A stretch of DNA of 49,628 nucleotides from Brachionus koreanus. Lineage: Eukaryota > Rotifera > Eurotatoria > Ploima > Brachionidae. This document shows, one piece after another, positions 31,185 to 42,971 of this stretch (its first letter is position 1; each line of letters begins with the position of its first letter). Made by a program: the position numbers and the translations under genes. The DNA is taken from the NCBI GenBank assembly GCA_016987375.1, contig PJRA01000198.1:592496-642123 (forward strand), read 5' to 3'. Under the pieces are notes generated by a model, which saw only the letters and a list, made by a program, of their open reading frames with translations, made no database searches and was not told the DNA's origin.

Positions 31185-33983
31185 AAAGGAAGGACTAAGT
31201 AGCATTCCAAACTGTTTGAATTCAGTGCCAACTATATTATTGATAAATAAATTTAAAAAAAAAATTTTTTTTGATTTTAAAATATAAATCGACCCATAAA
31301 ACCTTAAATTTTTGCTAGAATAGAACAAAAAAAAAGCTAAAATAACTAATTATAATTAATTAGATATATTGTTTAAGTTTACGATTTTTTCTTATACAAT
31401 TACGCGCTAAAAAATAACTAATATTCACAAAAACAATAACATGTCCGCAAGTCAAATAAAATTCTTTCATCAGTTTAATTTTGATTAATTAAATTTATTT
31501 TTTCTTTTTATTTTTATTATTGTTGTTTAAATGTTTTTAAAATTGAAACAAAAAAAGAAAAGAAAAAAAAACTTGATAAGAAAAAAATTCAATAAAGTAA
31601 ATGAGCTAAATTGATTAATCAATTCTGGTGACACTTGATTTGTTTTTATTAGAAAGAAAAAATAAAATAACAGCCAAATGAGGCAAACGTAGTGCCTAAA
31701 GAAATAAAACATTGACAAAAAGATTGTATCTAATTTACTTTAAAATGATAAATTACTCTAAATGAGTTGTCTTCGGATGTTAAAAAAACAAAAACTCTCT
31801 TAAATAAACAACATTTAAATTGAATTTGAGCTTTTCTAGAACAAATCGCCTGCAAGGCAGATATTTGACCAAATTATCACTCATTTATCAATCTTAATGT
31901 TCAATAGTAAATTGATAGTCTACCAGGGTTTTAATTACCAATTTAATTTGACAAAAAATGAACTCTATTATTTATTAAATATAGTTGCCAATGGTTCTCA
32001 TTGTATAACTGATACACACTCGAGGATTTGTTTAACTTTCATTTTTGTTACAGGTAGCGCTGATTTCTCAAGCGACTTTGAAAATTTTTCCATTGTTCAA
32101 TTTTTCAATTCAACTAACAAAACCTTATTTGCATCACAAGTTCAACAATTGTAGGAACAAAATTATTCTGTTCGGATGCGAGCTTGTTTTCATGCAAACA
32201 ATAAAATACCTAACTTTAACTTTTTTTATGTTTTATAAATAGTTTTTAATTCAACCTTGAGCAGTTTGTTCGCGTCGAACAAATAGCCGTAATTTATTTT
32301 AAAATCATGCAAACTTAAACTTAATCACAGTGCTTTTTTTTTCTATGAAGCTTTAAGTTAAAATTTTTTGTATTTCCAAGTACTTCAAATAAAGAAAAAA
32401 ATAATAATAATTAGAAGCTAATTTTAATTTTTTCTAAATAAGGGTGGTCCAAAGCTACAAAATTATTAGTTTTAATTACGTTAACTCAATGGTACTTGAA
32501 TATAGAGAAGCGGAATTAAAATTTTTATTTTCAAGATTTTATTCAGTTGATAATTTAATTATTTATTTGTTTTACTCTTGTTTTACCGGTTACTAATTAA
32601 TTATTTATCTTACGATAAATAGCTTAGCCGCTAAAAACAAGATAAATCTCAGCAAAAAGACAATGTTAATCAATCTTTATTTTATCCCAGCATGACAACA
32701 AGACTGTACATGCTGTTTTATATTTGCATTATATAAACTCATCGCTTATGCGCCTAATTAACCATTGCAGAGCTTGAAGCTAGAGAAAAATTTTAATCTT
32801 ATAGAAAAATACATTTATATTTAAATTGGTTAGATGTTTAAATTTTTTAAATTTTTTCCTCTCTAACTAAATCGATGTAACTTAACCGATTTGGAATTGA
32901 TTTCGTTTAAAATTGCATAAAACGATTAATATTCACCCAGGGCTAAATTCCATTCTTCTAACTCAATTAAGAACAGGTAATTTTCTCAATTACCTGTTTT
33001 GACTGACAAAGTATATTAAATTGTTATTTTAACTAATTAAACTACTCGGAGCAGTTTTTTTTTTTTAGAATGGTTATATATGCATATATGTTTTCTTAAG
33101 ACTAAAGACTAGTTTTGAATGTGTGTTTATTTAGGTGTCGGAGTTTATGTTTAGTGCCCGGGCTATTTTTTGTCTAACGTAGCTCGTGGCTGTATTTTTT
33201 CAGATTCTTACAAGATAAATATACGAACTTTGCTTAAACCGATTAGGAACAATCGCGGATATTTCATCTTTTTTTTTTTCTGTTTATCCGTCTTGTTGTT
33301 TACAATTTCAAATAAAATAAAGGAATCTAAACAAGTGAATGCATTTGAAGTTTAGCTATGAATCTTTATAAAGGTTATGCATTTATACAGTTCATTTGAT
33401 TTATCTTATCTATTTAAATTTTCATTTAACATCCTCAGGGTGATATGTGTATATGCTAGATTTTTAGTTAAGTCCAAACACTTTCAGTCAATTCTGATCA
33501 TCTAGATCTTTAATCAACCTCGAGTATCTAATTATAGATTTTCTTTTTTTTGTTTCTTTATGTCATTTATATCTTTGGCATTAGATCGACCACTATCTTA
33601 ATAGATCTTGTTTGCTAAGTGAAAAATTCTATTATTAAATAAAATTTTATTATTATTATTATTATTAAGAATTAATTGGTTTTTTTAATATATCTTTTAG
33701 TCAATTGTATATGCTAACTATTGGGCTTTTGTACTTCATAATATTCCTTTGTGCTGTGATTGCATTTTCGATACTTGAATAAAATAGATCAGATATGTTG
33801 GAATTTTTGCTTATTTTTTAAATATAATTGTTAAATAGGGTTTCCATCGTTTGCAGATTACAGATGATGAATCAACTCATTTGAAGGTAATAAGTAACAT
33901 AAAACAAATCATTTATTAGTATAAAAAATATAGTTTGGGTTATAAATCATGTCAGTTTGGAATGGAACTTAGTCCTTCCTTTT
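31185..33983. repeat. pair of inverted 30-base repeats 2.8 kb apart
   Basis: AAAGGAAGGACTAAGT plus CATTCCAAACTG (31185-31214) recurs inverted as CAGTTTGGAATG plus ACTTAGTCCTTCCTTT (33953-33983), differing at two bases in the middle. The same motif in a GGGCTGAG variant bounds the element at 38996-39523. The 2.8-kb interval may be one degenerate element or the two copies may be independent relics. Confidence 0.5.
32972..32998. repeat. 11-bp stem hairpin containing CAGGTA
   Basis: AACAGGTAATT (32972-32982) and AATTACCTGTT (32988-32998) pair perfectly around TTCTC. Both arms carry CAGGTA, the core bound by Snail/ZEB-type repressors. A role in TFAP2 control would be speculation. Confidence 0.55.
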
Positions 33984-34142
33984 AGCCAAATGTACTTAGT
34001 TCATAAAAAATTTATAAGAAATTTTAAAGTTGAAAAATAGTGATGTAAAAATAAATGCTAGTAAAAAGCTTCTATAGATTTTTCTATGATAAAAAAGCCA
34101 GTAAATAAACACGAAATAAATGTTTAAATCAGAAGAGAAAAA

Positions 34143-34242
34143 GTCGCTTTTTTGCAGTGAAAAATTTTCGATATTTTTTTCATTAGAGAAAAAAAAATAA
34201 GTTCACTTTCAATTTGAAAATTTTTCACTTCAAAAAAGTAGC
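34143..34242. repeat. imperfect inverted repeat, 100 bp
   Basis: GCTTTTTTGCAGTGAAAAAT (from about 34146) is repeated inverted near 34219-34242 as ATTTTTCACTTCAAAAAAGT. The spacer is about 45 bases. No clear target duplication flanks it; it may be a decayed miniature element. Confidence 0.55.
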
Positions 34243-35798
34243 TCAAATAAAACAAAGTTAATCACTTATTTTCTCGTCTGTTGGACACAAGAAAAATTTC
34301 ATGTTTTAAATTTGCTCATAAATCAAAGAATAATTGTGAGATAGTTTTTTTTTTTTTAATTTTATTCAGCAAAAAAATTAATTAATATGTTTACAATTAA
34401 TAAATCTAATTTTTTGAAAATGTGTTTTTTATAAGTTTGTGTATTTTATCGCATAATTTTTTATTTTATTTGAAAAATAAATTTGGGAAATTCCCGGGTA
34501 TTGCCCGAACTACAAAAGCCTTTTCTTCAGTCCCCTTGCTAAAGCTTGTTATTTAATAAATAAACAAAATTAGAATGATACAATTTAGAAGTGTTTGAAA
34601 ATTTAAGATTAAAATTTAAATTTGACTAATTTTACAATTTACATTTTTGTCACATAAAAACATACAGAATTTAGTTTATTTCGGTATGGATTGATTCATT
34701 GCACAAAAGAGAAATTTCTATTAGAATGATGTAAAAAGCTCATATGTTTTCTTTTAAATAAGATAAATTTTTTTTTATATCAATTGTTCAATGTGACTAA
34801 AAAAGTTGAAATAAATTTAAGAACCCTTTTTTTTGTAACAAAAAAAGAGCTCCGTTATTAAGCTCAATTGAGTGTAGCTACTTATGTGTCTGACTGTATA
34901 AAGTGAGAAAGGTGGGAATTGGGTTTGTGATTACAAATATGCTGTTCTTACAAAGGGATTGAGATAGACAAAAATTGAAAAATAAAAATGAATTTCTAAA
35001 ACCAATGAAAAGAGAAGTAATAGAAAAAAGCGGTTAGACTAATCTTAGATTGATTAATGCCAAAGTAAGTGGGATTAGTTTCTTATGTTAGATTAAACAC
35101 GAGGCATCAGAGGCTATAGAAACGGAATGCAAAATACTGCCTTTAAAAAAAAAAAGCACTTAAAAAAGAGCTTGTTTTAATTGAAAAAAAAAATTTCTTT
35201 TCGTTCGTAAAAAAGATTAAATTTAAGATTAGAATCTTTTCTATATATGTGTGTGTGTATGTGTTTGTTTTGGGCTTTCTCAAATCATATTCCAAAGATT
35301 TAGCATTTATTATTGTTTATTTTGTCTAAATTCATCCAGAAGGTAACAAATGAAATTTTTTTTTTATTTTTTGTATTTTTTAACTAGTAGTTTTTTTTTT
35401 TTTTGTTAAATTGTTTATTTAATCATTCAATAAACTAAATTAAATTATCGATTTTTTTCCTAATCTGTAAAAACACTAAATCTAGTAGAGTGAGCTGATG
35501 ATTTATGTTTGATTGGCTGAGTGTTTGCCGAGCCAATAAAATAAATTATTAGCATCGATTTGGAGCAAATGAGCTAAGTCGTAATTATCTCGGGACCAAT
35601 AGAAAAAAAAGCCTGCAAACGGTAAATAGCATAAAAAAACAAGATGCTGAAAATTTTTATTTTATTAGCAGCTCGTTTTTCGTAGCTCGCAACAAAATCT
35701 TTCATTTTTTTCTTCATTTTCTGCTAGTTAAGGCAACTAATATTCATTTTCCGCATTTTACCGATCTATTTTAGATTTTAAGAGAACAAAAATAGTTA

Positions 35799-38193
35799 AT
35801 GTCGATTTTGCAATTTGCCGCCGCAGCAGCCGCAGTATACACAAACTCAAACTCGCTAAATTCATCCAGTTCACCGTCAAGCTCTAACTACAGCGATTGG
35901 CAGGTAAACCTAGTCGCCTATATTTTTTTAAAATAATTTAAAAAAAAATAAAAAAATTTCCCATACATGCACTTATCTCATTCGATCAAACGACAATCAA
36001 AAAAATGTCAAAACTACTTTCATTACTTGCAACTACTACTTTTAGATATAAATCTAAACTGATAACATTCTTAATTAATCAAATATTACCTCCAGATTTA
36101 AACAATATTTCAAAACAAATAAAAAAAATTTTTTAACTAGATTTAACTCATTAATCTATATTGTATTCTCGTTTCGTTTTTTTTTTAATCTATGACAACA
36201 ATCACTCAAGAAAAAAGACTCTCTTTACTCTCTCTCTCTCCTTTTCTTTTTCTATTAAAACAATCTCATGAACTAAGCTAAGCTAAACTCACTCACATCA
36301 CATTAGAAGACTAGATGGTCGTCCAATCGAAACAATTCAATCAATATAGACCAATCGATTGTTTAGAACGAACAAATCTATCTGTCTATCTATACATTTT
36401 TTATTTTTATATTAATAAAAAATAAAAAAATAAAAAAATTTTTTTTTTTTTTCTAATTTATATTTTTGTTTTATTTATTTTTGTTAAAAATAAAAAAGAA
36501 AAAACTCATTTATTTTTGTTGCTAAAAGGATCGAAATCGATTGAGTCAGAATCGAGACCAGTACAACCACAGTCAGAGCAAGAGTCGATCAGCATCAGTA
36601 AGCTCCGAGTCCATACCGAGCACATCGCCATCTCAATCACCAGCTTCAGCTATCAAGCTATCAAACACAACGGCCGACTTGCCGCCGCCACCCTACCTGG
36701 CCTATCCAAACCAGTTCGACTTGCGTCACCACACACAAATGTCCGAGACCTATTCGCCATACAATTACGCGGCGGCCGCTCAGGGCCAGAACGGCTACGA
36801 CGCCTACTCGCTCAATGCCGAGCGATTCATGCGCGATCAATTTCAATTCCAGACAGCAGCCAATGGTTACGATCCGAGCCGAGCCTACTCCGAATACGCG
36901 TCCTATTACGCGAGAGAAAATCATCAGGATCTAATGCAGAACACGTTGTACAGAAATGGACTTTTCTCAGCAGCCAGTGCAGCTCTAGTCTACAATTTAA
37001 ACGAGCACGGCGACGAAAACTATGCCACTTCGTCCTCATCGGGCAGTTTAAATTCAAAACAAACTAATTACAACTTTAATGCTCAGAATGGTAAACGCTG
37101 CAGCTCTCCGTCCAATCAATTGGACATAAAAGATCCCAATTTGGTAATGTCTGCTTCTATGATGTCCTCGTCGGGCTCGTCAAGCTCGGCTGGCTCACAA
37201 TCGCTAGCTTTGGTAAGTCAATCATCGGCCAGCTTGTGCAACACTTTAACTAGCAATATACTAGGCTTGCCGCCTGTTATCAACTCTGGCAACGGCATGA
37301 TCAGTCAATCGGACGTGTTTTGTCACGTGCCTGGACGTCTATCATTGCTAAGCTCTAATTCTAAGTACAAAGTGACTGTGGGCGAAGTGCAACGGCGATT
37401 GTCGCCGCCCGAATGCCTGAATGCGTCTCTATTGGGCGGAATATTGCGACGGGCCAAGTCGAAAAATGGCGGTCGAATGCTTAGAGAAAAATTGGAGCGG
37501 ATCGGAGTTAATTTGCCGGCCGGCCGACGAAAAGCAGCAACTGTTACTCTATTGACATCGCTGGTCGAAGGCGAAGCCATTCATTTGGCACGTGACTTTA
37601 ATTTTGTGTGCGAGAACGAATTTCCGTCGAAACAATCGGCCGAATATGTTGCCAAACATCATTCGGATCCGCCCGAGATCGAATCGCGCAAATCCATGAT
37701 CATAGCCACTAAACAAATAACCAAAGAGTTAACTGACTTGTTAAGTCACGACAGATCGCCGCTGGGAAGCTCGAAACCGACGCCAGTTCTCGAGAACAGC
37801 ATTCAGAGACACTTGACACACTTTAGTCTCATAACGCATGGCTTCGGCTCGCCGGCCATCATTGCTGTCCTAAACTCGTTTCAAAATTATCTAACCGAAA
37901 TGTTGAAGTACTACGAGCGCACTTTTTCCAACAGCAGTGGCTCGTCTAGCTCTAGTGCTGGTCAAAACCAGTCGCAATTCAATGGCTCGGCAAACTTGCC
38001 GCCCTATAATGAACACAGCTCAATATCGATGAACAGTCTACTTGCCAATGGACTTTTGAACGCTTCGCTTCAGCAACAACACGGCATGCATGCTAATCAG
38101 CACAATTTTCATCACGCTGTTCACAATGAAACACTCATTTCACCCAAGATATCAGAAGCAAAAAAAGATGACACTATTGAAAAGGCCAGATAA
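35799..38193 (+). CDS. TFAP2: Transcription factor AP-2
   Basis: Sequence-specific activator in ectoderm and neural development; binds GCC-N3-GGC sites as a dimer. Two exons, 35799-35903 and 36529-38193, encode 589 residues. Exon 1 encodes [14 protein letters not shown] and ends in YSDWQ; the second exon opens with DRNR, the same junction (DWQ-DR) as a vertebrate TFAP2A isoform. The transactivation region is Ser/Gln/Asn-rich and contains the PY motif [10 protein letters not shown]. The basic and helix-span-helix DNA-binding/dimerisation region starts near [19 protein letters not shown] and runs through [32 protein letters not shown] and [12 protein letters not shown]. The C-terminal tail is long and Ser/Asn/His-rich. 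The whole DNA-binding region is in one exon, whereas vertebrate genes split it. GC content is well above that of the flanks. A different first exon could exist upstream. Confidence 0.95.
35904..36528. other. intron of TFAP2
   Basis: 625-bp AT-rich intron with a TC-rich run (TCTCTCTCTC near 36230) and A/T homopolymers. Donor CAG-GTAAAC, acceptor GCTAAAAG. No other content is seen. Confidence 0.7.
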
Positions 38194-38995
38194 ATAAAAT
38201 ATTCATTTTAGTTTGGTTTATTAGCATGTCGTTGTTGGACTAAATGTGCATTTTTTTAATGTTCTAACTAAATTAACTAATTTTTTTTTTTTATTCTCTT
38301 ATTTTATTATTTTTCTTAAAATTTTTGTTTGTAATCATTTAAAGTTTATAGTGTTACGTTCCGTCCGTTTGATGGAATTCAGATTTTAAAAATTTGATGT
38401 ATTTTTATCACCAATTATTTTTTGTTTCAATCTTCTTTTTGTCGGGACGGCTTCTTATTTTTTTTTTCTTTTTTTTTTTTATTAATTATTATTATTTGAC
38501 AAACTAAAATTAAAATATAAATTCATCAAAAATTAGCAAAAATAAAAAAAAAACAAAACAAAATATATTTATTTCGTTACTAAATCAAGAACCGATGACT
38601 TAAAGATTTTGTTTAGATTTTATTACTTATTAAAAGAGCAATCTTTTTTTCTTGTTTTTATTTTGCTGTTGTAAACATTTTTCTTTTTTTTTTCTTTATT
38701 ATTTTTTTTTTAGTTTAAAATTTAACAACAAAAATTAATTTTAAATAAAATTTCAACAATATAATTTTATTTTTAATCATCAAAATATATTTATAATTAT
38801 CTATAATAAATAAAAAATAAAGTAAGTTCGAATCAATATACCTAATATTATTCTAATTTTAACTAAAAAATTTTGTATCCAATACAGAGGTTGTTCGTCA
38901 TGCACAGATCAACCAATCTTTCACCATTGTTATTTCTCTCTCCACAACCATGGATGCCCATGCATTTTTCAAATTTAACTTAATATTATTGATGT

Positions 38996-39523
38996 GGCTG
39001 AAAGGAAGGGCTGAGTTTCCATTCCAACCGGCCAAGGCTTTGCCGAACAATATTCTAAATATAAAAATAAATATCTATAATAGATAAAATAATTACTGTA
39101 AAATTAGATTTATTTCAGCAAAGTAAAATTTATGATCAAATTTCAAAATTTCAAATGTGCTCAAAATATTTAAAATGCGTAATTTCATCATTTGCAAGAT
39201 TACATGCGGCTATTCTTTTTTTTTCAAATTTAAAAATATGGTATTTGAAGTTTAAAAAATTCTGAAGTCTGCAATGCAATCAATTACGCATGTAATAAAT
39301 TTTGAGCATGTTTGAAATTTTGAAATTTGATCATAAATTTTACTATGCTTTTATTTCTCAAATCAATAATTTTTAATCAATAAAACCAATCAATAGATAA
39401 TTTTTAAGTTAATTATCTTAAAACAAGACTTTTATGTTCAATTAATAAAAAAATTTATTATTTTTTTAAATTAAAGTTTGGACCCCGGCACTTTGGAATG
39501 GAACATGGCCCTTCCTATCAGCC
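38996..39523. mobile_element. 528-bp inverted-repeat element with nested insertion
   Basis: The left end GGCTGAAAGGAAGGGCTGAG then TTTCCATTCCAA matches the inverted right end (TTGGAATGGAACATGGCCCT then TCCTATCAGCC). The arms are about 37 bases. No obvious target duplication. The same end motif occurs at 31185 and 33953, so it is a dispersed family in this genome. A separate 233-bp element sits inside. Confidence 0.65.
39117..39349. mobile_element. 233-bp hAT-like miniature element, nested
   Basis: Ends are AGCAAAGTAAAATTTATGAT and, inverted, ATCATAAATTTTACTATGCT; the arms extend about 60 bases through AAATTTCAAAATTTCAAA and a GCTCAAAAT block. It is flanked by the 8-bp direct repeat TTTATTTC at 39109-39116 and 39350-39357, the target size made by hAT transposases. 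The ends share TTTATGATCAA with the element at 42385. No coding capacity. Confidence 0.85.
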
Positions 39524-41836
39524 GTTTTTTACTAATCTGTATTCCATTTTATTAGTTTTGGAAATAATGATGAAATATGGTCATGTGATTAAAGTAATTG
39601 TAAGAGCAAACGGACGAAAGCTATCAAGAGTAGCCTTGCAAATCCTTTTTTTATTTAATACATAATTTATTTTAGATAATTATCATACTTGAAATATATG
39701 ACATAGATATTTATTGTAAATGCTAGCATTGGCTGAACTAATTCAATTTTTTTCTGATAAGTGGGATTTGAAAGAAAATTGTTCAAATCGAAATGGTTTT
39801 TGAGACACAATGAACTCGATAGTAGTCAGTCCTGTTTGAAAATGCTGACCTTTAAATTTGACAGTAAATTAAACGATATGCTAATTAAACTAAAAAACAT
39901 ATTTAAGATAACTTCCTTAAGCAAACAAATTTAATTTATGAAAATAAGAAAAACAAAAATATTTTTGGCCTATTAGACGAAAACAAATTTTGTTGATGTA
40001 TCAAATGGTTTAAGGCAAGAGAGTTAACTAGCAAAAATAATCAAAAAATTTCTAACCTAGTACAATTAATTATATGCTTAATTAAATTAATGAGATTTAG
40101 AGGTTCCTTTTTTTAATCTAAAGTTACTTGCAGGCTTGTTGTATTTTTCACTAGTGTTAGTTTTTTTTTCTTCTTCTTCTTCTATTTGCCGCATTTATCC
40201 GGTCATTTAATTTCAAATCCAAATTTGATTTATTTACATAGCTAATTTTATGTTCAATTTGAGTCGGTCTCTTCTATGGCACTAAAAATTTCAAGAGCCT
40301 GTCTATTGAATTTTAAAATTTACCTAAAAATATATTCAACAATTTTCGCTTTAACCAAATAGGATAAATGAGAAACAATAAAATTTATCAAAGATAAGCT
40401 TTTAACTTTAATTAATGCTGCTTTTAGTTGCATCAAGATTTTTGTCATATTTATAGACTTTTAGCTCTTGTGTAATATTTAATATTTTTATTTCATAGAT
40501 ACACTCTATGAATTGATCCTTTTAAAGCGCATTTTCTTTGAGAACAAAAATTTTTTATTTATAATTTTAGACTTTTTCTTCTTTTTCAGAGTATCTTGAA
40601 TCATATTTCAAGCATGTAATAGATTACAAACTTTAATGATTTAATGACAATAGTTGCATTTCTATGCAAGTAAATACAATATTAACTATTTAAAATATTC
40701 AAACAGTCAATTAATCAAATCTTTATAGTGAAAAATGAAATTATCATGTTAAACTACTAGCTAGCAAATGAAAATATTATGTTGACTCATTCAAAATATG
40801 TCGTTGTTTTAAATGTTGGATATTTTTAATTTTAGCATCTTTGTAATTCTAAAACTTAAAATCATTTTATATAAACAGAATTGAATGCTCTTCAAAATGT
40901 TATATTATGTTGAATCTTTCGGCTCAGCCAGTCGTGAAAAGAGTACGCTTTGATGTTGTGTATTTGATGAAGTTTAAAAAAGGTAAAACAGTTCCAAAAG
41001 CTGTAAGTTGTACAAGAGAAGAATCCAACTAATTACTGGTAGATGTTTTAAGAATTAAACATTCAGACAACGCTTGTTAAAGTGGTGAATAATTCTAATA
41101 ATTCACGTAGTCAAGACACATGCCATATTCAAAAGAAACTGTTAATGAAAAAAAAAACAAATAAATTTTTATTATCTATTAAATAACCATTACAATCAGT
41201 CAATCAATCAAATTAACTTTTTTACTTTTTTTATCTCAAATTCCAGGAGCTAAAAATAAAAAAATAAGAACAATTTACCGAAATAATTATGAATTGAAAA
41301 ATATTTAGTCAATACATGTTGCTTTTATATAAAAATCATCACAAATCTGCAAGTTTTAGAAAATATTAAAACCATCTTTCTAATATATTTAAGTATTTAT
41401 TTTTTTTTTTTCTCAAGATTTGTTACCCAAGTATATCACTTAATCATCAGCCTCATGCACAAAAATTGCATAACTATTTATTTGTTCTCATATGAATATA
41501 ATTGAATGATTAAGTAAGAAGTGAGGTTAATATTTTATTTGCTTAATGATAAGACCTTAATGCAAACATTTAAAATTAGCTTGATGCAGCATAAATAAGG
41601 AGTGATTCATTTCATCATGTATCATCGATGGAATATTGATGAAATTTTAATTTTATTTATTTTATTTAAATAAAAAAATTCTTTGTAATATTAAAAAAAA
41701 CAAATTTATACAATTTTTTATTCAATTAAACACTAATTAGAAATAATTTTAGAGATTCAACTTTCAAATTTTAACTTAAAAAAGTCAACTAAACTATTTA
41801 CAATTATTATATTCATTTATTTTTTTTAGTAGCCAT

Positions 41837-42876
41837 TATTCAGATTCTAACGTTTCCAATGCATTATTTGATTCTTTTAAATCTATTTCATTTAAATTTG
41901 ACGATTTTTTGATTTCTCTTCTGGCTTCAGCACACATTTGCCTCAAAGTTGACTTAATAATGGATTGATTGAACTATTGAGGATAATTTTTTACAAAATC
42001 TTAAAAAAATTGAAATTTAATATAATTAATTGATTTTAAAATACCAACAGATGCTTATATTTCTTGAGAAAAGTCAATCAGTATTGATTCTCAATTTCTA
42101 GCGCCCCAAGTATCAATAGTGGGGATAAATTTTGACATTATTTGGCGATAAGCGCTAGTTTGGCTAAAATTTGTTTCTTTTAGCAAAAATTCAAGTTCGC
42201 TTTTAAAGAAAAAGGAAATTTTGATAGAAGTGTATCTTTGACTTAAAATACAGTGCTCAGGATTTTCCTCAACAATCATTTGAGTTATACTTTCTAAGTC
42301 TGACTTGGACCCGTAAGTATTCAAAATATTTTTAGAAAATGAAATAAATTTTTCAAAGTCATTTATTGAAAAAGACTCTTTTAGGGCAAATTGAAGTTTA
42401 TGATCAAGTTAAAATGATCATGCTCAAGAGTAATCATTGAAAAAAGATTTTAAAATATTTTTGAGTAAAAAATTTATTGCAGAAGCATGTTTTTAAAGAA
42501 AACATTCAATGCTCAACTTGATTTTTTATGTCTGCAAGTTTCTGCAAAAGATTTCTGAATGCAGAATTATGCACAAGCTTCTTAGAAATTTGTAAAAAAA
42601 TTATATTTGAGCATGATCAAAAAATTTTGATCATAAACTTCAATATGCCTCTTTTAGTAAATTATTTGATTCTTTTAATTTAGCCAATTCAATTGTTTGA
42701 TCTTGAATCATTTGATAATCAATCATTGATTTTCAAGCTCTTTAATTTTTGTTTTTAAAAATTGAATTTCTGCTAAAGCATTTTTGATTCTTTTGGTGAT
42801 TTTACATTTTTTCCTGTAACAGATATGAAAATATGCGACAAGACCAAATAAAAGTGGAAAAACTAAATAATAGCTA
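41837..42876 (-). pseudogene. Decayed coiled-coil membrane protein gene split by a transposon
   Basis: Read from 42876 down: a hydrophobic segment (YYLVFPLLFGLVAYFHICY) followed by a basic stretch and a helix (ALAEIQFLKTKIKELENQ) that meets a TGA. Shifted by one frame it continues IELAKLKESNNLLKE up to the 265-bp insertion at 42385-42649. Beyond the insertion the frame resumes at once with SFSINDFEKFISFSKN and ends WGARN at a TGA. The same frame continues through two more stops (after DFSQEI and NYPQ), across a short possible intron (42000-42044, approximate), to IKSTLRQMCAEARREIKKS and a final stop near 41837. One frameshift, three internal stops and a transposon make an active gene unlikely. 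Upstream exons are missing. I do not recognise the family. It lies just downstream of the ZNFX1 stop codon, on the same strand. Confidence 0.55.
42385..42649. mobile_element. 265-bp hAT-like miniature element inside the decayed gene
   Basis: Ends are GGCAAATTGAAGTTTATGAT and, inverted, ATCATAAACTTCAATATGCC, with further paired blocks (GATCATGCTCAA and TTGAGCATGATC). It is flanked by the 8-bp direct repeat TCTTTTAG at 42377-42384 and 42650-42657. Removing the element with one copy of the repeat rejoins LLKE to SFSIND in the host frame, which is strong evidence for an insertion. A half copy lies in the WDR83 intron. No coding capacity. Confidence 0.9.
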
Positions 42877-42971
42877 AAAAAAAATTTTTTTTTTTAAATT
42901 TTATTTAAAATTAACTAAATCAATTTATTCTAAATTAGTAGACTAAAATTTATATCTATTTGTAAAAAAAA

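Larger units (their letters stand above)
29477..35798. other. 6.3-kb gene-free region between MPV17L2 and TFAP2
   Basis: Divergent intergenic region, the longest empty stretch here. It probably holds the upstream regulatory DNA of TFAP2, which has large control regions in other animals. Within it are two inverted copies of a 30-base repeat (31185-31214 and 33953-33983), hairpins at 32972-32998 and 34143-34242, a (TTA)n run at 33643-33666 and a short GT-rich run near 35250. No RNA gene or credible reading frame is seen. The 300 bp before the TFAP2 start are less AT-rich. Confidence 0.5.
38194..41836. other. repeat-rich spacer between TFAP2 and ZNFX1 region
   Basis: 3.6 kb. It starts with the TFAP2 3' UTR (AT homopolymers, AATAAA-type signals). 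It contains the 528-bp inverted-repeat element at 38996-39523 with a second element nested in it at 39117-39349. A (CTT)n run lies at about 40168-40183. The rest is AT-rich with no credible gene or RNA. Confidence 0.55.

Noticed and set aside
31897..32242. Two overlapping plus-strand frames of 65-85 codons
   Set aside because: No recognisable domain, no splice partners and no codon bias; probably chance.
36516..37067. Second plus-strand frame overlapping TFAP2
   Set aside because: It is a shadow of the GC-rich, low-complexity TFAP2 exon; the AP-2 frame is unambiguous.
41590..41620. Second LTR suggested by CATAAATAAGGA, similar to the TATA region of the LTR at 12141
   Set aside because: No matching ends, duplication or wider similarity was found.
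41837..42876. Reassigned stop codons as the explanation for the internal stops
   Set aside because: Every other gene in the window uses TAA, TAG and TGA as stops, and this locus also has a frameshift and a transposon.
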